A stretch of 64,000 nt of DNA, from positions 3,508,001-3,572,000 of the forward strand of contig NZ_JAFCJI010000001.1 of the NCBI RefSeq assembly GCF_018131105.1. The letters run 5' to 3'. Origin of the DNA: Bradyrhizobium manausense. Its GTDB lineage: Bacteria > Pseudomonadota > Alphaproteobacteria > Rhizobiales > Xanthobacteraceae. Shown here in pieces: positions 36,204 through 43,718 of the stretch (positions are counted from its first letter, which is position 1; each line of letters begins with the position of its first letter). The notes beneath the pieces are model-generated. The model searched no databases, was not told where the DNA came from, and was given only the letters and a program-made list of their open reading frames with translations. Both the position numbers and the translations under genes were made by a program.

Positions 36204-37262
36204 CTACGGCAGATTGTCCCGCATCAGGATGTCGATGCGGATACTCTCCTGTTCACTCAAGATCGGCTCGTTACGCGCAAGCGACAGCAGCACGCGCACG
36301 GCGGCGCGCGCCTCGTGCCCCGGGTTCTGCGAAATCGCGGCATCCAGCGTGCCCTGGAGCAACAGCTTTCGCGTCATCGCCGTGAGATCATGAGCGATGA
36401 ACACGATCTGCTTCTCGCGGCCGGCCTCGGTCAGGGCATTGGCCACGCCTTGCGTGCCGGCGCCGACATTGTAGAGGCCGATGATGTCTGGATGCTTGCC
36501 GAGCAGCCGCGATATCAGCTGCTCGGAGCGGTCGTCGTCGTCGCGCCCCTCGAGCAGAGGCAGGACGTCGAGGTGCGAAAATTCCGACGCCATCACCTGA
36601 TTGAAGCCGAAAATGCGTTCGGCATGGTCGCGCAGGCCCTGCGAGCCCGCGATGATCCCGATCTTGCCGGACTTCTGGCCGACCAGACGTCCGACCAGTG
36701 CGCCGGCGGTGCGGCCGGCAGCGATGTTGTCGATCCCGACATAATGCTGGCGGCGCGACGACGGCACATCCGAGACCAGCGTCACCACCTTGGTGCCGGC
36801 ATCGACGAGATCGTTGATCGCGGCGCGAACGCCGGGATGATCGAGCGCCACCACGGCAATGCCGTCGTAACTGCCGGAGAGCGCCTCGAGCGATGCCGCC
36901 AGCACGGATGGATCGAACACATCCGTATTGACCAGTTCGACGCTGAGACGGCGGGCCGAGAGCCACGCCGACATCTCGCCGAGATAGGCCTCGATCTGCT
37001 GCATGAACGGGTTCGCCCCCGTCGGCATGACGAAGGCAAACCGACGGGCACGGCCGCGGGCGAGTTCGGCCGCCGCCACGTGCGGCTGAAAGGCGTTGCG
37101 CGCGATGATCTCCTGGACGCGCCGGACCGTGTCGGGCCGCACGCCGGGGCGGTTATGCAAGACGCGGTCGACTGTCGCCAGGCTGACACCGGCCTCACGG
37201 GCGATGTCCTTCAGCGTCAGCGCGGCGGAGGCAGTCAGACTTTCGGAAGTCTCTTGGGCCAT
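36204..37262 (-). CDS. LacI family transcriptional regulator of the pentose cluster
   Basis: A 352-residue regulator. The LacI helix-turn-helix with hinge is at residues 15-70 (LTLKDIAREAGVSLATVDRVLH, then RPGVRPDTVRRVQEII). The effector domain is of the periplasmic-binding type: GRARRFAFVMPTGANPFMQQIE, GIAVVALDHPGVR, YVGIDNIAAGRTAGALVGRLVG and SQNPGHEARAAVRVLLSL. It is upstream of xylB on the same strand and probably represses the cluster until xylose or a related pentose binds. The operator is not identified. Confidence 0.93.
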   Translation of the reverse strand: MAQETSESLTASAALTLKDIAREAGVSLATVDRVLHNRPGVRPDTVRRVQEIIARNAFQPHVAAAELARGRARRFAFVMPTGANPFMQQIEAYLGEMSAWLSARRLSVELVNTDVFDPSVLAASLEALSGSYDGIAVVALDHPGVRAAINDLVDAGTKVVTLVSDVPSSRRQHYVGIDNIAAGRTAGALVGRLVGQKSGKIGIIAGSQGLRDHAERIFGFNQVMASEFSHLDVLPLLEGRDDDDRSEQLISRLLGKHPDIIGLYNVGAGTQGVANALTEAGREKQIVFIAHDLTAMTRKLLLQGTLDAAISQNPGHEARAAVRVLLSLARNEPILSEQESIRIDILMRDNLP

Positions 37263-37352
37263 GCCTGAAGGCTAGCAGAGGTGTTTTGAGGTACGCAACT
37301 CATTTTGAGGGACAAGTCGCGATCTTCGAGTCCCGGTTGCGCTGGCCGCGAC

Positions 37353-37823
37353 TTAGCGGCGGGCCAGATCAAGCGTCAGAAATAGACTGTTGGAATCCTC
37401 GACATAGCTCTCAAACGGGGCGCAAGGCACGAAGCCGTGGGCCTGGTAGAGCGCATGCGCCGGCTTGAAATATTCCCATGACCCTGTCTCCAGGCTCAAC
37501 CGCTTGATGCCGCGCTGGCGCGCCTCGGCGATGATGTGGCGGAGCATCAGGCCACCAAAGCCGCGACGGCGCGTGGTCTGGAGCGTGTGCATCGACTTCA
37601 CCTCGCCGTGGTCCGCCGAGAGCGTCTTCACCGCGCCGGTCGCGACCAGAGTCTCACCGTCCCAGCCGGTCCAGAACGCAACATCGTGGGCGCGCAGGCC
37701 GGCGAGATCGAGCGCGTGCGCGCTGCCCGGAGCGGTCTGCGCCCGTGCCGCCGCGACATGGTGGTCGAGCAGCGCGACGACGCGCGGATCGAAGGTGTCG
37801 CCGGTGCGGATCTGCATCGTCAT
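37353..37823 (-). CDS. GNAT family N-acetyltransferase (ElaA/YjgM-like)
   Basis: A 156-residue acetyltransferase. GNAT motif A is present as SMHTLQTTRRRGFGGLMLRHIIAEARQRG with the acetyl-CoA loop R-R-G-F-G-G. The C-terminal part has LSLETGSWEYFKPAHALYQAHGFVPC, a common GNAT end. Its start overlaps the stop of the next GNAT gene by 4 bp (ATGA), so the two and the regulator at 38332 are one transcription unit. Substrate unknown. Confidence 0.9.
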   Translation of the reverse strand: MTMQIRTGDTFDPRVVALLDHHVAAARAQTAPGSAHALDLAGLRAHDVAFWTGWDGETLVATGAVKTLSADHGEVKSMHTLQTTRRRGFGGLMLRHIIAEARQRGIKRLSLETGSWEYFKPAHALYQAHGFVPCAPFESYVEDSNSLFLTLDLARR

Positions 37824-38332
37824 GGCCTCACGTCACTTGCAAGCGTCTTCTGCATGAAGACGAGATCGAGCCAGCGGCCGAACTTGCAGCCGACCTCCGG
37901 CATGCGGGCGACCTCGACAAAGCCGAGCGAGGCGTGAAGACCGATCGAGCCGGTATTGAGGGCCTCGATCCCGGCAATCATCGCATGCTTGTTCAGCGCC
38001 GTGGCGCGCTCGAGCAGCGCGGCCAGCAGGCTGCGGCCGATGCCGGCACGATGATGCCGCTCGTCGACATAGACCGAATTCTCCACGGTGTGGCGATAGC
38101 CGGGGAAGGGACGGAAATCGCCGAAGGAGGCGAAACCGACCACGTCCCTGCCCTTCATCGCGACCAGCACCGGATAGCCCGCCCCTTGCCGCGTGCGGAT
38201 CCATTCGCGCCGTGAGTCCAGGTCAGCCGGACCGTCGGTCCAGACCGCCGTGGTGTTGATCGCGGCGAAATTGTAGATGGCGAGGACATCCTCGGCATCC
38301 TCGAGCGTGGCGTCCCGTACGATCAGCGACAT
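37820..38332 (-). CDS. GNAT family N-acetyltransferase (phosphinothricin/methionine sulfoximine type)
   Basis: A 170-residue enzyme beginning MSLIVRDATLEDAEDVLAIYNFA. The pattern TTAVWTDGPADLDSRREWI, then VVGFASFGDFRPFPGYRHTVENSVYVDERHHRAGIGRSLL and IGLHASLGFVEVARMPEVG matches the Pat/YncA group, which acetylates glutamate analogues such as methionine sulfoximine. Its ATG shares its A with the TGA of the XRE-cupin regulator, so the pair is tightly coupled. Confidence 0.91.
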   Translation of the reverse strand: MSLIVRDATLEDAEDVLAIYNFAAINTTAVWTDGPADLDSRREWIRTRQGAGYPVLVAMKGRDVVGFASFGDFRPFPGYRHTVENSVYVDERHHRAGIGRSLLAALLERATALNKHAMIAGIEALNTGSIGLHASLGFVEVARMPEVGCKFGRWLDLVFMQKTLASDVRP

Positions 38333-38913
38333 CAGATTTTCCCGTAAGAGGTGCCGCGCCGCGTGATGATGACGTAGCGGGCATCTTGTTTGGTTTCGTT
38401 CTCGAAGGTCACGGCGCGCATCACGTCGAAGTCGAGGCAATCGCCTTCGCGCAGGCGCACCGTCTTGGCGTCGATATGCACGCAGACCGCGCCCTCCAGC
38501 ATCAGGAGTTGCTGCGTGAAGGCATTGCGGCCCCAGGGGCTGTAGGGCACGCGCGCGCCGGCCGGCATGTCGACGACGATGACCTCGATGCCGCTCGCCG
38601 CATCGACCGGCGAAGCATGGCGCCGCCGGTAGCCGCTATCGGGATCGCGCCATTGCGGCTGGTCGGCGAGCCGCGTCAGCCGCTCCGGCGGCTTTTCCGA
38701 GAGCGCGACGACGTCGCTGAGCGAGACGTCGAGCGCCGCGCAGAGCTTGTTGAGCAGCGCCGCCGTGGCACTGCTCTGCGCCCGCTCCACCCGCCCGATC
38801 ATGGCCCGGCTGACACCGGAGCGCGTTGCAAGTTCGTTCAGGGTCATGCCGGCCTGTGTCCTCAGGATCTTCAAGCGGCGACCGATCGCCCTGTCGAGTT
38901 TTTGCTGGTCCAT
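38332..38913 (-). CDS. XRE family transcriptional regulator with cupin domain
   Basis: A 193-residue protein. Residues 8-63 are an XRE helix-turn-helix (RLKILRTQAGMTLNELATRS, then VSRAMIGRVERAQSSATAAL). Residues 105-180 form a cupin barrel (IEVIVVDMPAGARVPYSPWG, LMLEGAVCVHIDAKTVRLREGDCLDF). Such regulators usually sense a small molecule and control neighbouring genes; here the two acetyltransferases follow with overlapping start and stop codons. The ATG at 38913 begins the domain directly. Confidence 0.92.
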   Translation of the reverse strand: MDQQKLDRAIGRRLKILRTQAGMTLNELATRSGVSRAMIGRVERAQSSATAALLNKLCAALDVSLSDVVALSEKPPERLTRLADQPQWRDPDSGYRRRHASPVDAASGIEVIVVDMPAGARVPYSPWGRNAFTQQLLMLEGAVCVHIDAKTVRLREGDCLDFDVMRAVTFENETKQDARYVIITRRGTSYGKI

Positions 38914-39025
38914 GGTCTTCCGATCCGAACATCGCCCGGCGCATGGACCGCATCCGCCGGACTGAGAAACCTTAGGCTGGAGCGGCGGCGCGTGCCGGGA
39001 GCGAGGGGCTAATATATTGGAATCT

Positions 39026-39053
39026 TTGCACGCCTGACAGCACCGTCTAGGAT
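39026..39053 (+). promoter_or_regulatory. Candidate sigma-70 promoter of the epoxide-hydrolase-like gene
   Basis: TTGCAC at 39026-39031 and TAGGAT at 39048-39053 with a 16-bp spacer, 34 bp before the ATG at 39088. It lies in the divergent region shared with the XRE-cupin gene. Confidence 0.4.
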
Positions 39054-39087
39054 AGGCCAAACGACCATGCAGCGGGGAGGCGATGAC

Positions 39088-40080
39088 ATGAGCGGACCGA
39101 CGCAGCGGATCATCAAGGCCAACGGCATCAACCTCAACTTCGCCGAACAGGGCGAGGGGCCGCTGGTGCTGCTCTGCCACGGCTTTCCCGAAGGCTGGTA
39201 TTCCTGGCGTCACCAGCTCGAAGCGCTGGCCGCCGCCGGCTACCACGCCGTCGCGCCCGACATGCGCGGCTACGGCAAGAGCGACAAGCCGGAGGCGATC
39301 GACCAGTATACGATCTTCCACATGATCGGCGATCTCGTCGGCGTGCTCGACGCCCTTGCCGTGAAGGATACCGTCATCGTCGGCCACGATTGGGGTGCGG
39401 GGATCGCCTGGCACGCGGCGCGCTTGCGGCCCGATCGTTTCCGTGCTGCCGCCATTCTCAGCGTTCCCTACCGTCCGCGAAGCGAGGTCCGGCCGACCAG
39501 CGTCATGCCGCAGACGGCGGAGGCGCAATTCTATCAGCTGTACTTCCAGGAGCCGGGCGCGGCCGAGGCGGAGTTCGAGCGTGATCCGCGCGCGACACTT
39601 GGTGCGATGCTGTTTGGTGGTTCCGGCGAAGGAGCAGCCATGATCCGCGCCAATGCCGAGCGCGCCGGCCGGACCGTCGGCGTCGGCATGGTCTCGCGCA
39701 AGGACGGCATGCTGCCGAAAGTGCCGGTGCCGCTGCCATCATGGCTGAGCGCCGCCGACCTCGATTATTACGGCGGCGAATTTGCCCGCAGCGGTTTTCG
39801 CGGGCCGCTCAACTATTATCGCAACATCGATCGCAACTGGGAACTGATGGGCGCGTTCGAGGGCGTGAAGGTCGTGGTGCCCTCGCTCTACATCGCGGGC
39901 GACCATGACATGGTGATCGCCTTCCCCGGTGCGGCAGAGCATCTCGCCAACATGAAGCAATGGGTGCCGCAGCTGCGCGAGATCAAGATGCTGCCCGGTT
40001 GCGGACACTGGACGCAGCAGGAGCGGCCGAACGAGGTGAACTCGGCGCTGGTCGATTTCCTGCGCAGCCTGCCGGGCTGA
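39088..40080 (+). CDS. Alpha/beta hydrolase (epoxide hydrolase-like)
   Basis: A 330-residue alpha/beta hydrolase. The oxyanion motif is LCHGFPEGWYSW (HGxP), the nucleophile elbow is VIVGHDWGAGIAWH (Asp at the GHDWG position), and the C-terminal catalytic acid/base pair is near IAGDHDMVI and LPGCGHWTQQERP. Asp at the elbow plus HGFP is typical of soluble epoxide hydrolases and haloalkane dehalogenases; the two lid tyrosines of epoxide hydrolases could be in QFYQLYF and LNYYRN. ATG 39088 has GGGGAGG upstream; ATG 39067 is the alternative. Confidence 0.9.
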   Translation: MSGPTQRIIKANGINLNFAEQGEGPLVLLCHGFPEGWYSWRHQLEALAAAGYHAVAPDMRGYGKSDKPEAIDQYTIFHMIGDLVGVLDALAVKDTVIVGHDWGAGIAWHAARLRPDRFRAAAILSVPYRPRSEVRPTSVMPQTAEAQFYQLYFQEPGAAEAEFERDPRATLGAMLFGGSGEGAAMIRANAERAGRTVGVGMVSRKDGMLPKVPVPLPSWLSAADLDYYGGEFARSGFRGPLNYYRNIDRNWELMGAFEGVKVVVPSLYIAGDHDMVIAFPGAAEHLANMKQWVPQLREIKMLPGCGHWTQQERPNEVNSALVDFLRSLPG

Positions 40081-40085
40081 GAGCC

Positions 40086-40535
40086 CTAGCAGGAACTCAG
40101 CTTGTCGATACGCTTTTGATGGCGACCGCCTTCGAACGCCGTGCCCAGGAACGCTTCGACGCATTCCTTGGCGACCACATCGCCCGTCGTGCGTCCGCCC
40201 AGCGCCAGAACATTCGCGTCGTTGTGCTGGCGGCACAGCTGCGCGCCGGTGGCATCGTGCACGAGCGCGCAACGGATGTGCGCATGGCGGTTGGCGGCAA
40301 TCGAAATGCCAATGCCCGATCCACAGACCAGAACGCCGCGCCCGGCCTTGCCATCCTTGATCGCGTCGGCGAGCTTGTGGGCGAAATCGGGATAGTCGAC
40401 GGAGGCGGCACTGTCGGTGCCAAGGTCCAGCCAGGCCACATCGGGCAGCGCCGACTTCAGCGCTTCCTTGAGGGCAAAGCCCCCGTGATCACAGGCAATC
40501 GCGACCACGCGCGTGCTCTCGTCCTTGTCGGCCAT
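40086..40535 (-). CDS. rpiB: Ribose-5-phosphate isomerase B
   Basis: A 149-residue isomerase interconverting ribose 5-phosphate and ribulose 5-phosphate in the pentose phosphate pathway. Features: AIACDHGGFALKEAL, VDYPDFAHKLADAI, the active-site Cys in VLVCGSGIGISIAANR, and ALVHDATGAQLCRQHNDANVLALGGR with the conserved histidine. It is convergent with the epoxide-hydrolase-like gene, separated by five bases, and lies 18 bp downstream of the tRNA-Gly gene on the same strand. Confidence 0.96.
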   Translation of the reverse strand: MADKDESTRVVAIACDHGGFALKEALKSALPDVAWLDLGTDSAASVDYPDFAHKLADAIKDGKAGRGVLVCGSGIGISIAANRHAHIRCALVHDATGAQLCRQHNDANVLALGGRTTGDVVAKECVEAFLGTAFEGGRHQKRIDKLSSC

Positions 40536-40552
40536 TTGCTATCCTGAGGCTT

Positions 40553-40626
40553 TGGAGCGGGCGAAGGGAATCGAACCCTCGTATGCAGCTTGGGAAGCTG
40601 CCGTTCTACCATTGAACTACGCCCGC
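40553..40626 (-). tRNA. tRNA-Gly(CCC)
   Basis: On the minus strand the RNA folds as a full cloverleaf. Acceptor GCGGGCG pairs with CGCCCGC, D stem GTTC/GAAC, anticodon stem GCAGC/GCTGC with loop TTCCCAA (anticodon CCC, Gly), T stem GAGGG/CCCTT with loop TTCGATT. CCA is encoded (40553-40555). It is transcribed toward rpiB. Confidence 0.97.
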
Positions 40627-40651
40627 TGATGCGCGTCTTCCGCACCCGTCC

Positions 40652-40680
40652 TGATTAGCCGAGACGGTGTCCGGCGCCAA
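40652..40680 (-). promoter_or_regulatory. Candidate promoter of tRNA-Gly
   Basis: On the minus strand TTGGCG (40675-40680) and TAATCA (40652-40657) are separated by 17 bp and lie about 25 bp before the tRNA 5' end. The -10 hexamer is a weak match. Confidence 0.4.
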
Positions 40681-40801
40681 GCGGTTTGGCGCGTCAGGCC
40701 GGATGGTTGTTAACGTCCTGGCAAGATTCCAGGTGCGCCGAATTGTGGCAGTGTTATGATCCGGCGTCTGGGGAAAAACCTGCACTGAGTGGGGCGTGTG
40801 C

Positions 40802-41380
40802 ATGGTGGGGCGGGCTTACGCAATTTTCGACACGGCGATAGGCCGTTGCGGCATTGTCTGGAGCGATTCCGGCGTCGTCGCCGTGCAGTTGCCGGAGGCG
40901 CGGGAGATCGACACCCGCCGCCGGATTTTCCAGGTCCATCCCGAGGCGCGCGAGCAGGCGGCGCCGCTCAACGCCGAACTGGCGATCGAGGGCATCGTCA
41001 CCTTGTTGCAGGGCGGCGATCCTGATTTTTCCGACGTCAGCCTCGATGCCGGGGATGTGCCGGCCTTCAACCGGCGGGTCTATGAATATGCCTGCACCAT
41101 CGCGCGCGGGGAGACGCGCAGCTATCACGAGATCGCCAAGGCCCTGGGTGTCTCCGGCGCCGCGCTTTCAGTGGCGCAGGCGATCTCGCGAAATCCCTAC
41201 ATGATCATCGTGCCCTGCCACCGGGTGCTGGAAGCGGGCGGCTATGCCGACCGGATCTCGCCTTACGGCGGGGTGATCTCCAAGCGGCGGCTGCTGGCGC
41301 TCGAGGGCGCCCACCCGATCGCCAGCAAGACGCTGTTCGAGGTGCTGCTGCCCGTTGCCCCGCCGCGCTCGCCTTCCTAA
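40802..41380 (+). CDS. ogt: Methylated-DNA--[protein]-cysteine S-methyltransferase (Ogt)
   Basis: A 192-residue protein that repairs O6-methylguanine and O4-methylthymine by accepting the methyl group on a cysteine. The active-site motif is VPCHRVLEAGG, preceded by RRVYEYACTIARGETRSYHEIAKALG (helix-turn-helix for minor groove binding). The arginine finger and the GGYADRISPYGG loop are present. The start codon is ATG 40802 with GTGGGG upstream; GTG 40796 is possible. The AraC regulator gene begins 9 bp after its stop. Confidence 0.94.
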   Translation: MVGRAYAIFDTAIGRCGIVWSDSGVVAVQLPEAREIDTRRRIFQVHPEAREQAAPLNAELAIEGIVTLLQGGDPDFSDVSLDAGDVPAFNRRVYEYACTIARGETRSYHEIAKALGVSGAALSVAQAISRNPYMIIVPCHRVLEAGGYADRISPYGGVISKRRLLALEGAHPIASKTLFEVLLPVAPPRSPS

Positions 41381-41389
41381 ATATTCGGG

Positions 41390-42229
41390 ATGGATGCAAC
41401 CACACTGCTGACGTCCCAAGCGATGACGGTCTCCGAGTTTCGCTGCGACGCGGGACCTAGCGATATGCCGTTTGCCGAGTGCCGCACCGGCCATTCCATC
41501 GCCTACGTGCGCTCGGGCAGTTTTGGGTGCCATTGCCGTGCCGGCTTCTTCGAACTGGTGGCGGGCTCGCTGCTGGTCGGTGCGCCCGGCGAGGAATACA
41601 CCTGCACGCATGAACACGTCTCCGGCGACGTCTGCCTGTCCTTCTTCTTCAGCGAGGAGCTGGTTGATACGCTCGGCGGACGACGCGAGACCTGGCAGGT
41701 CGGCGCGACGCCGCCGCTGCCCGAGCTGATGGTGCTGGGTGAGCTCGCCCAGACGGCGGCAGATGGCAACAGCGACCTTGGGATAGACGAGGTCGGCCAG
41801 ATTCTTGCGAGCCGCTTCGTCGATGTGGTCTCGGGCAAGCCGCGCAAGCAGGCCTCACCGACGGCCCGTGACCGCCGCCGCGCAGTCGAGGCCGCGTTAT
41901 GGATCGACGACAACTCGCATGCCGGGATCGATCTCGAACGGGCCGCGCGTCTGGCAGATCTGAGCCCGTTCCATTTCCTCCGGCTGTTTTCCAACGTGCT
42001 CGGTGTCACCCCGCATCAATATCTCGTGCGCTCGCGGCTGCGTCACGCGGCGCGCCTGCTCACCGACGATGACATCGCGGTCACTGACATCGCCTATGAC
42101 GTCGGCTTCGGCGACCTCTCCAACTTCGTCCGCACCTTCCACCGCGCCGCCGGCATGTCGCCGACAAAATTCCGTCAGGCCTCGAAGGGCGGGCGCAAGA
42201 TTCTCCAAGAGCAGCTCGCCCTCAACTGA
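41390..42229 (+). CDS. AraC family transcriptional regulator
   Basis: A 279-residue protein. Residues 1-110 form a cupin-like sensor domain ([24 protein letters not shown], then [14 protein letters not shown]) containing several cysteines. Residues 165-265 hold two AraC helix-turn-helices: [22 protein letters not shown] and [25 protein letters not shown], with [12 protein letters not shown] between. The gene begins 9 bp after the Ogt stop, and a VOC gene follows after 55 bp. The cysteine-rich sensor and the Ogt neighbour suggest a link to alkylation or other chemical stress, by inference. Confidence 0.92.
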   Translation: MDATTLLTSQAMTVSEFRCDAGPSDMPFAECRTGHSIAYVRSGSFGCHCRAGFFELVAGSLLVGAPGEEYTCTHEHVSGDVCLSFFFSEELVDTLGGRRETWQVGATPPLPELMVLGELAQTAADGNSDLGIDEVGQILASRFVDVVSGKPRKQASPTARDRRRAVEAALWIDDNSHAGIDLERAARLADLSPFHFLRLFSNVLGVTPHQYLVRSRLRHAARLLTDDDIAVTDIAYDVGFGDLSNFVRTFHRAAGMSPTKFRQASKGGRKILQEQLALN

Positions 42230-42284
42230 CTAGGGTCGTCTCCGGCGCGCGCCACAAGCGGCGCGCTTTGCAATGGAGACGACC

Positions 42285-42644
42285 ATGTATGACCATATCG
42301 GACTGCGCGTTGCCGACCTCGACGCCGCCACGCGCTTCTACACCGCGGTGCTGGCGCCGCTCGGTTACGTGCTGTGCTCGAGCGGCGACGGCTATGCCGG
42401 TTTCGGACCGAAGGGCGAGCCGGCGCTCTGGCTGCATCTGAACAAGGGCCGCAAGGCCGACGGCGCGCATATCGCGTTTCGCGCCCAGGACCATGACGCG
42501 GTGAAAGCATTTCACCGCGAGGGCCTGAAGAGCGGCGGCCATGACAATGGCGGCGCCGGGCCGCGCAAGGATTACAGCCCGACTTATTATGCGGCGTTCT
42601 TGATCGATCCCGACGGCAACAATGTCGAGGCGGTTTGCACGTGA
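42285..42644 (+). CDS. VOC family protein (glyoxalase-like)
   Basis: A 119-residue vicinal-oxygen-chelate protein. It starts MYDHIGLRVADLDAATRFYTAVLAPLGY and has HIAFRAQDHDAVKAFHREGL, then YYAAFLIDPDGNNVEAVC, the usual metal-binding end. Members include glyoxalases, fosfomycin resistance and dioxygenase-like proteins, so the substrate is unknown. ATG 42285 has GGAGAC upstream; ATG 42273 is the alternative. Confidence 0.92.
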   Translation: MYDHIGLRVADLDAATRFYTAVLAPLGYVLCSSGDGYAGFGPKGEPALWLHLNKGRKADGAHIAFRAQDHDAVKAFHREGLKSGGHDNGGAGPRKDYSPTYYAAFLIDPDGNNVEAVCT

Positions 42645-42662
42645 GCCCTCGCTGCTAGCCCC

Positions 42663-42749
42663 GTCATTGCGAGGAGCGAAGCGACGAAGCAATCCGGACT
42701 ATCTCTGCGGACACATTCCTGGATTGCTTCGCTGCGCTCGCAATGGCGG
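42663..42749. repeat. Family B palindromic repeat (copy 2)
   Basis: GTCATTGCGAGGAGCGAAGCG at the left and CGCTGCGCTCGCAATGGCGG at the right, with AAGCAATCC inverted as GGATTGCTT. It fills the gap between the VOC gene and the SRPBCC gene and could terminate or stabilise the VOC transcript. Confidence 0.85.
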
Positions 42750-42787
42750 CGTGTGCGGTGACGACTTCCCCAATCAAGGACACCTTC

Positions 42788-43198
42788 ATGGCCTCCATCC
42801 ACAACGACATCCCCCTTCCCGCATCGGCCCGCGACGTCTGGGATGCGGTGCGCGATTTCGGCGCGCTGCCGCAGCGGCTGGCGCCGGGCTTCGTCACGGC
42901 CTGCACGCTCGACGGCGACGCGCGCATCGTCACCTTCGCCAATGGTTCGGTGGCGCGCGAGACTCTGGTCGATTGCGACGACGCGCGGCAGCGGCTGGTG
43001 TATGCGATCGACAACGAGCGGCTGAAGCACTACAGCGCCTCGGTGCAGGTCATCACCGAAGGCGAGGCAAACTGCCGCCTGGTCTGGATCATCGACATGT
43101 TGCCGAACGAGCTTGCGCCTTACGTACAGGAGCAGACCAAGGCCGCCGTGATCGCGATCCACAAGGCATTTCCCCTGCCGGCCGATAGTCCTGCGTGA
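42788..43198 (+). CDS. SRPBCC (polyketide cyclase/START-like) family protein
   Basis: A 136-residue protein starting MASIHNDIPLPASARDVWDAVRDFG, the START-like ligand-binding entry. It continues VTACTLDGDARIVTFANGSVARETLVDCDDARQRLVYAI and LVWIIDMLPNELAPYV, a beta-rich grip fold with a long C-terminal helix. These bind lipids or small hydrophobic ligands or act as cyclases. An upstream in-frame ATG at 42743 lies within the repeat and is less likely. Confidence 0.88.
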   Translation: MASIHNDIPLPASARDVWDAVRDFGALPQRLAPGFVTACTLDGDARIVTFANGSVARETLVDCDDARQRLVYAIDNERLKHYSASVQVITEGEANCRLVWIIDMLPNELAPYVQEQTKAAVIAIHKAFPLPADSPA

Positions 43199-43298
43199 CC
43201 TTCCTCACAGAGCGTTCGGACCGGCCGCTCTAACCATGACCGATACGTCCGGTTGGCTCTGCCGTCCCGGTGGAGCGCCATGGCGCGAGGAGCTGGTC

Positions 43299-43718
43299 AT
43301 GAGAGGTGCCAAGAAGCTGATCTGCGCGGCAGCCGCCGCGATGATGCTATTTTCGATCACGAACACACCGGCGCACGCGCAGTTCGCCGGCTTCGGCGGC
43401 GGCGGAGGCGCCGGGGGTCAGGACATGATGACCCAGATGGCGCCGATGCTCGAGATGATGAAGTCCAAGATGGGCAAGCGCCGCTTCGCCTCGCTGATGC
43501 AGACCATGGGTCCGATGATGGACGGCAGCGGTGGCGGAATGGGCAGCATGATGGGCGGCATGGGCAGCATGATGCCGGGCGGCTTCGGCGGCATGGGTGG
43601 CGGCGACATGATGAGCATGATGAGCAGCCCCATGGCCGGCCAGATGATGGCGATGATGCCGCAGATGATGAGCATGATGAATTTCGGCGGCGGCGGCCGG
43701 CATCACCGGCACCACTAG
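43299..43718 (+). CDS. Secreted Met/Gly-rich protein with His-rich tail
   Basis: A 139-residue protein. Signal peptide MRGAKKLICAAAAAMMLFSI ends at TPAHA|QF. The mature part of about 112 residues carries 31 methionines, many as MM pairs (GMGSMMGGMGSMM, GQMMAMMPQMMSMM), and the tail GRHHRHH. Met-rich and His-rich segments bind Cu(I) and other soft metals in several bacterial proteins, so a copper or metal-handling role is suggested but unproven. A short conserved region (MAPMLEMMKSKMGKRRFASLMQTMG) may be a folded part. It overlaps the MATE gene stop by 4 bp in a convergent arrangement. Confidence 0.8.
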   Translation: MRGAKKLICAAAAAMMLFSITNTPAHAQFAGFGGGGGAGGQDMMTQMAPMLEMMKSKMGKRRFASLMQTMGPMMDGSGGGMGSMMGGMGSMMPGGFGGMGGGDMMSMMSSPMAGQMMAMMPQMMSMMNFGGGGRHHRHH

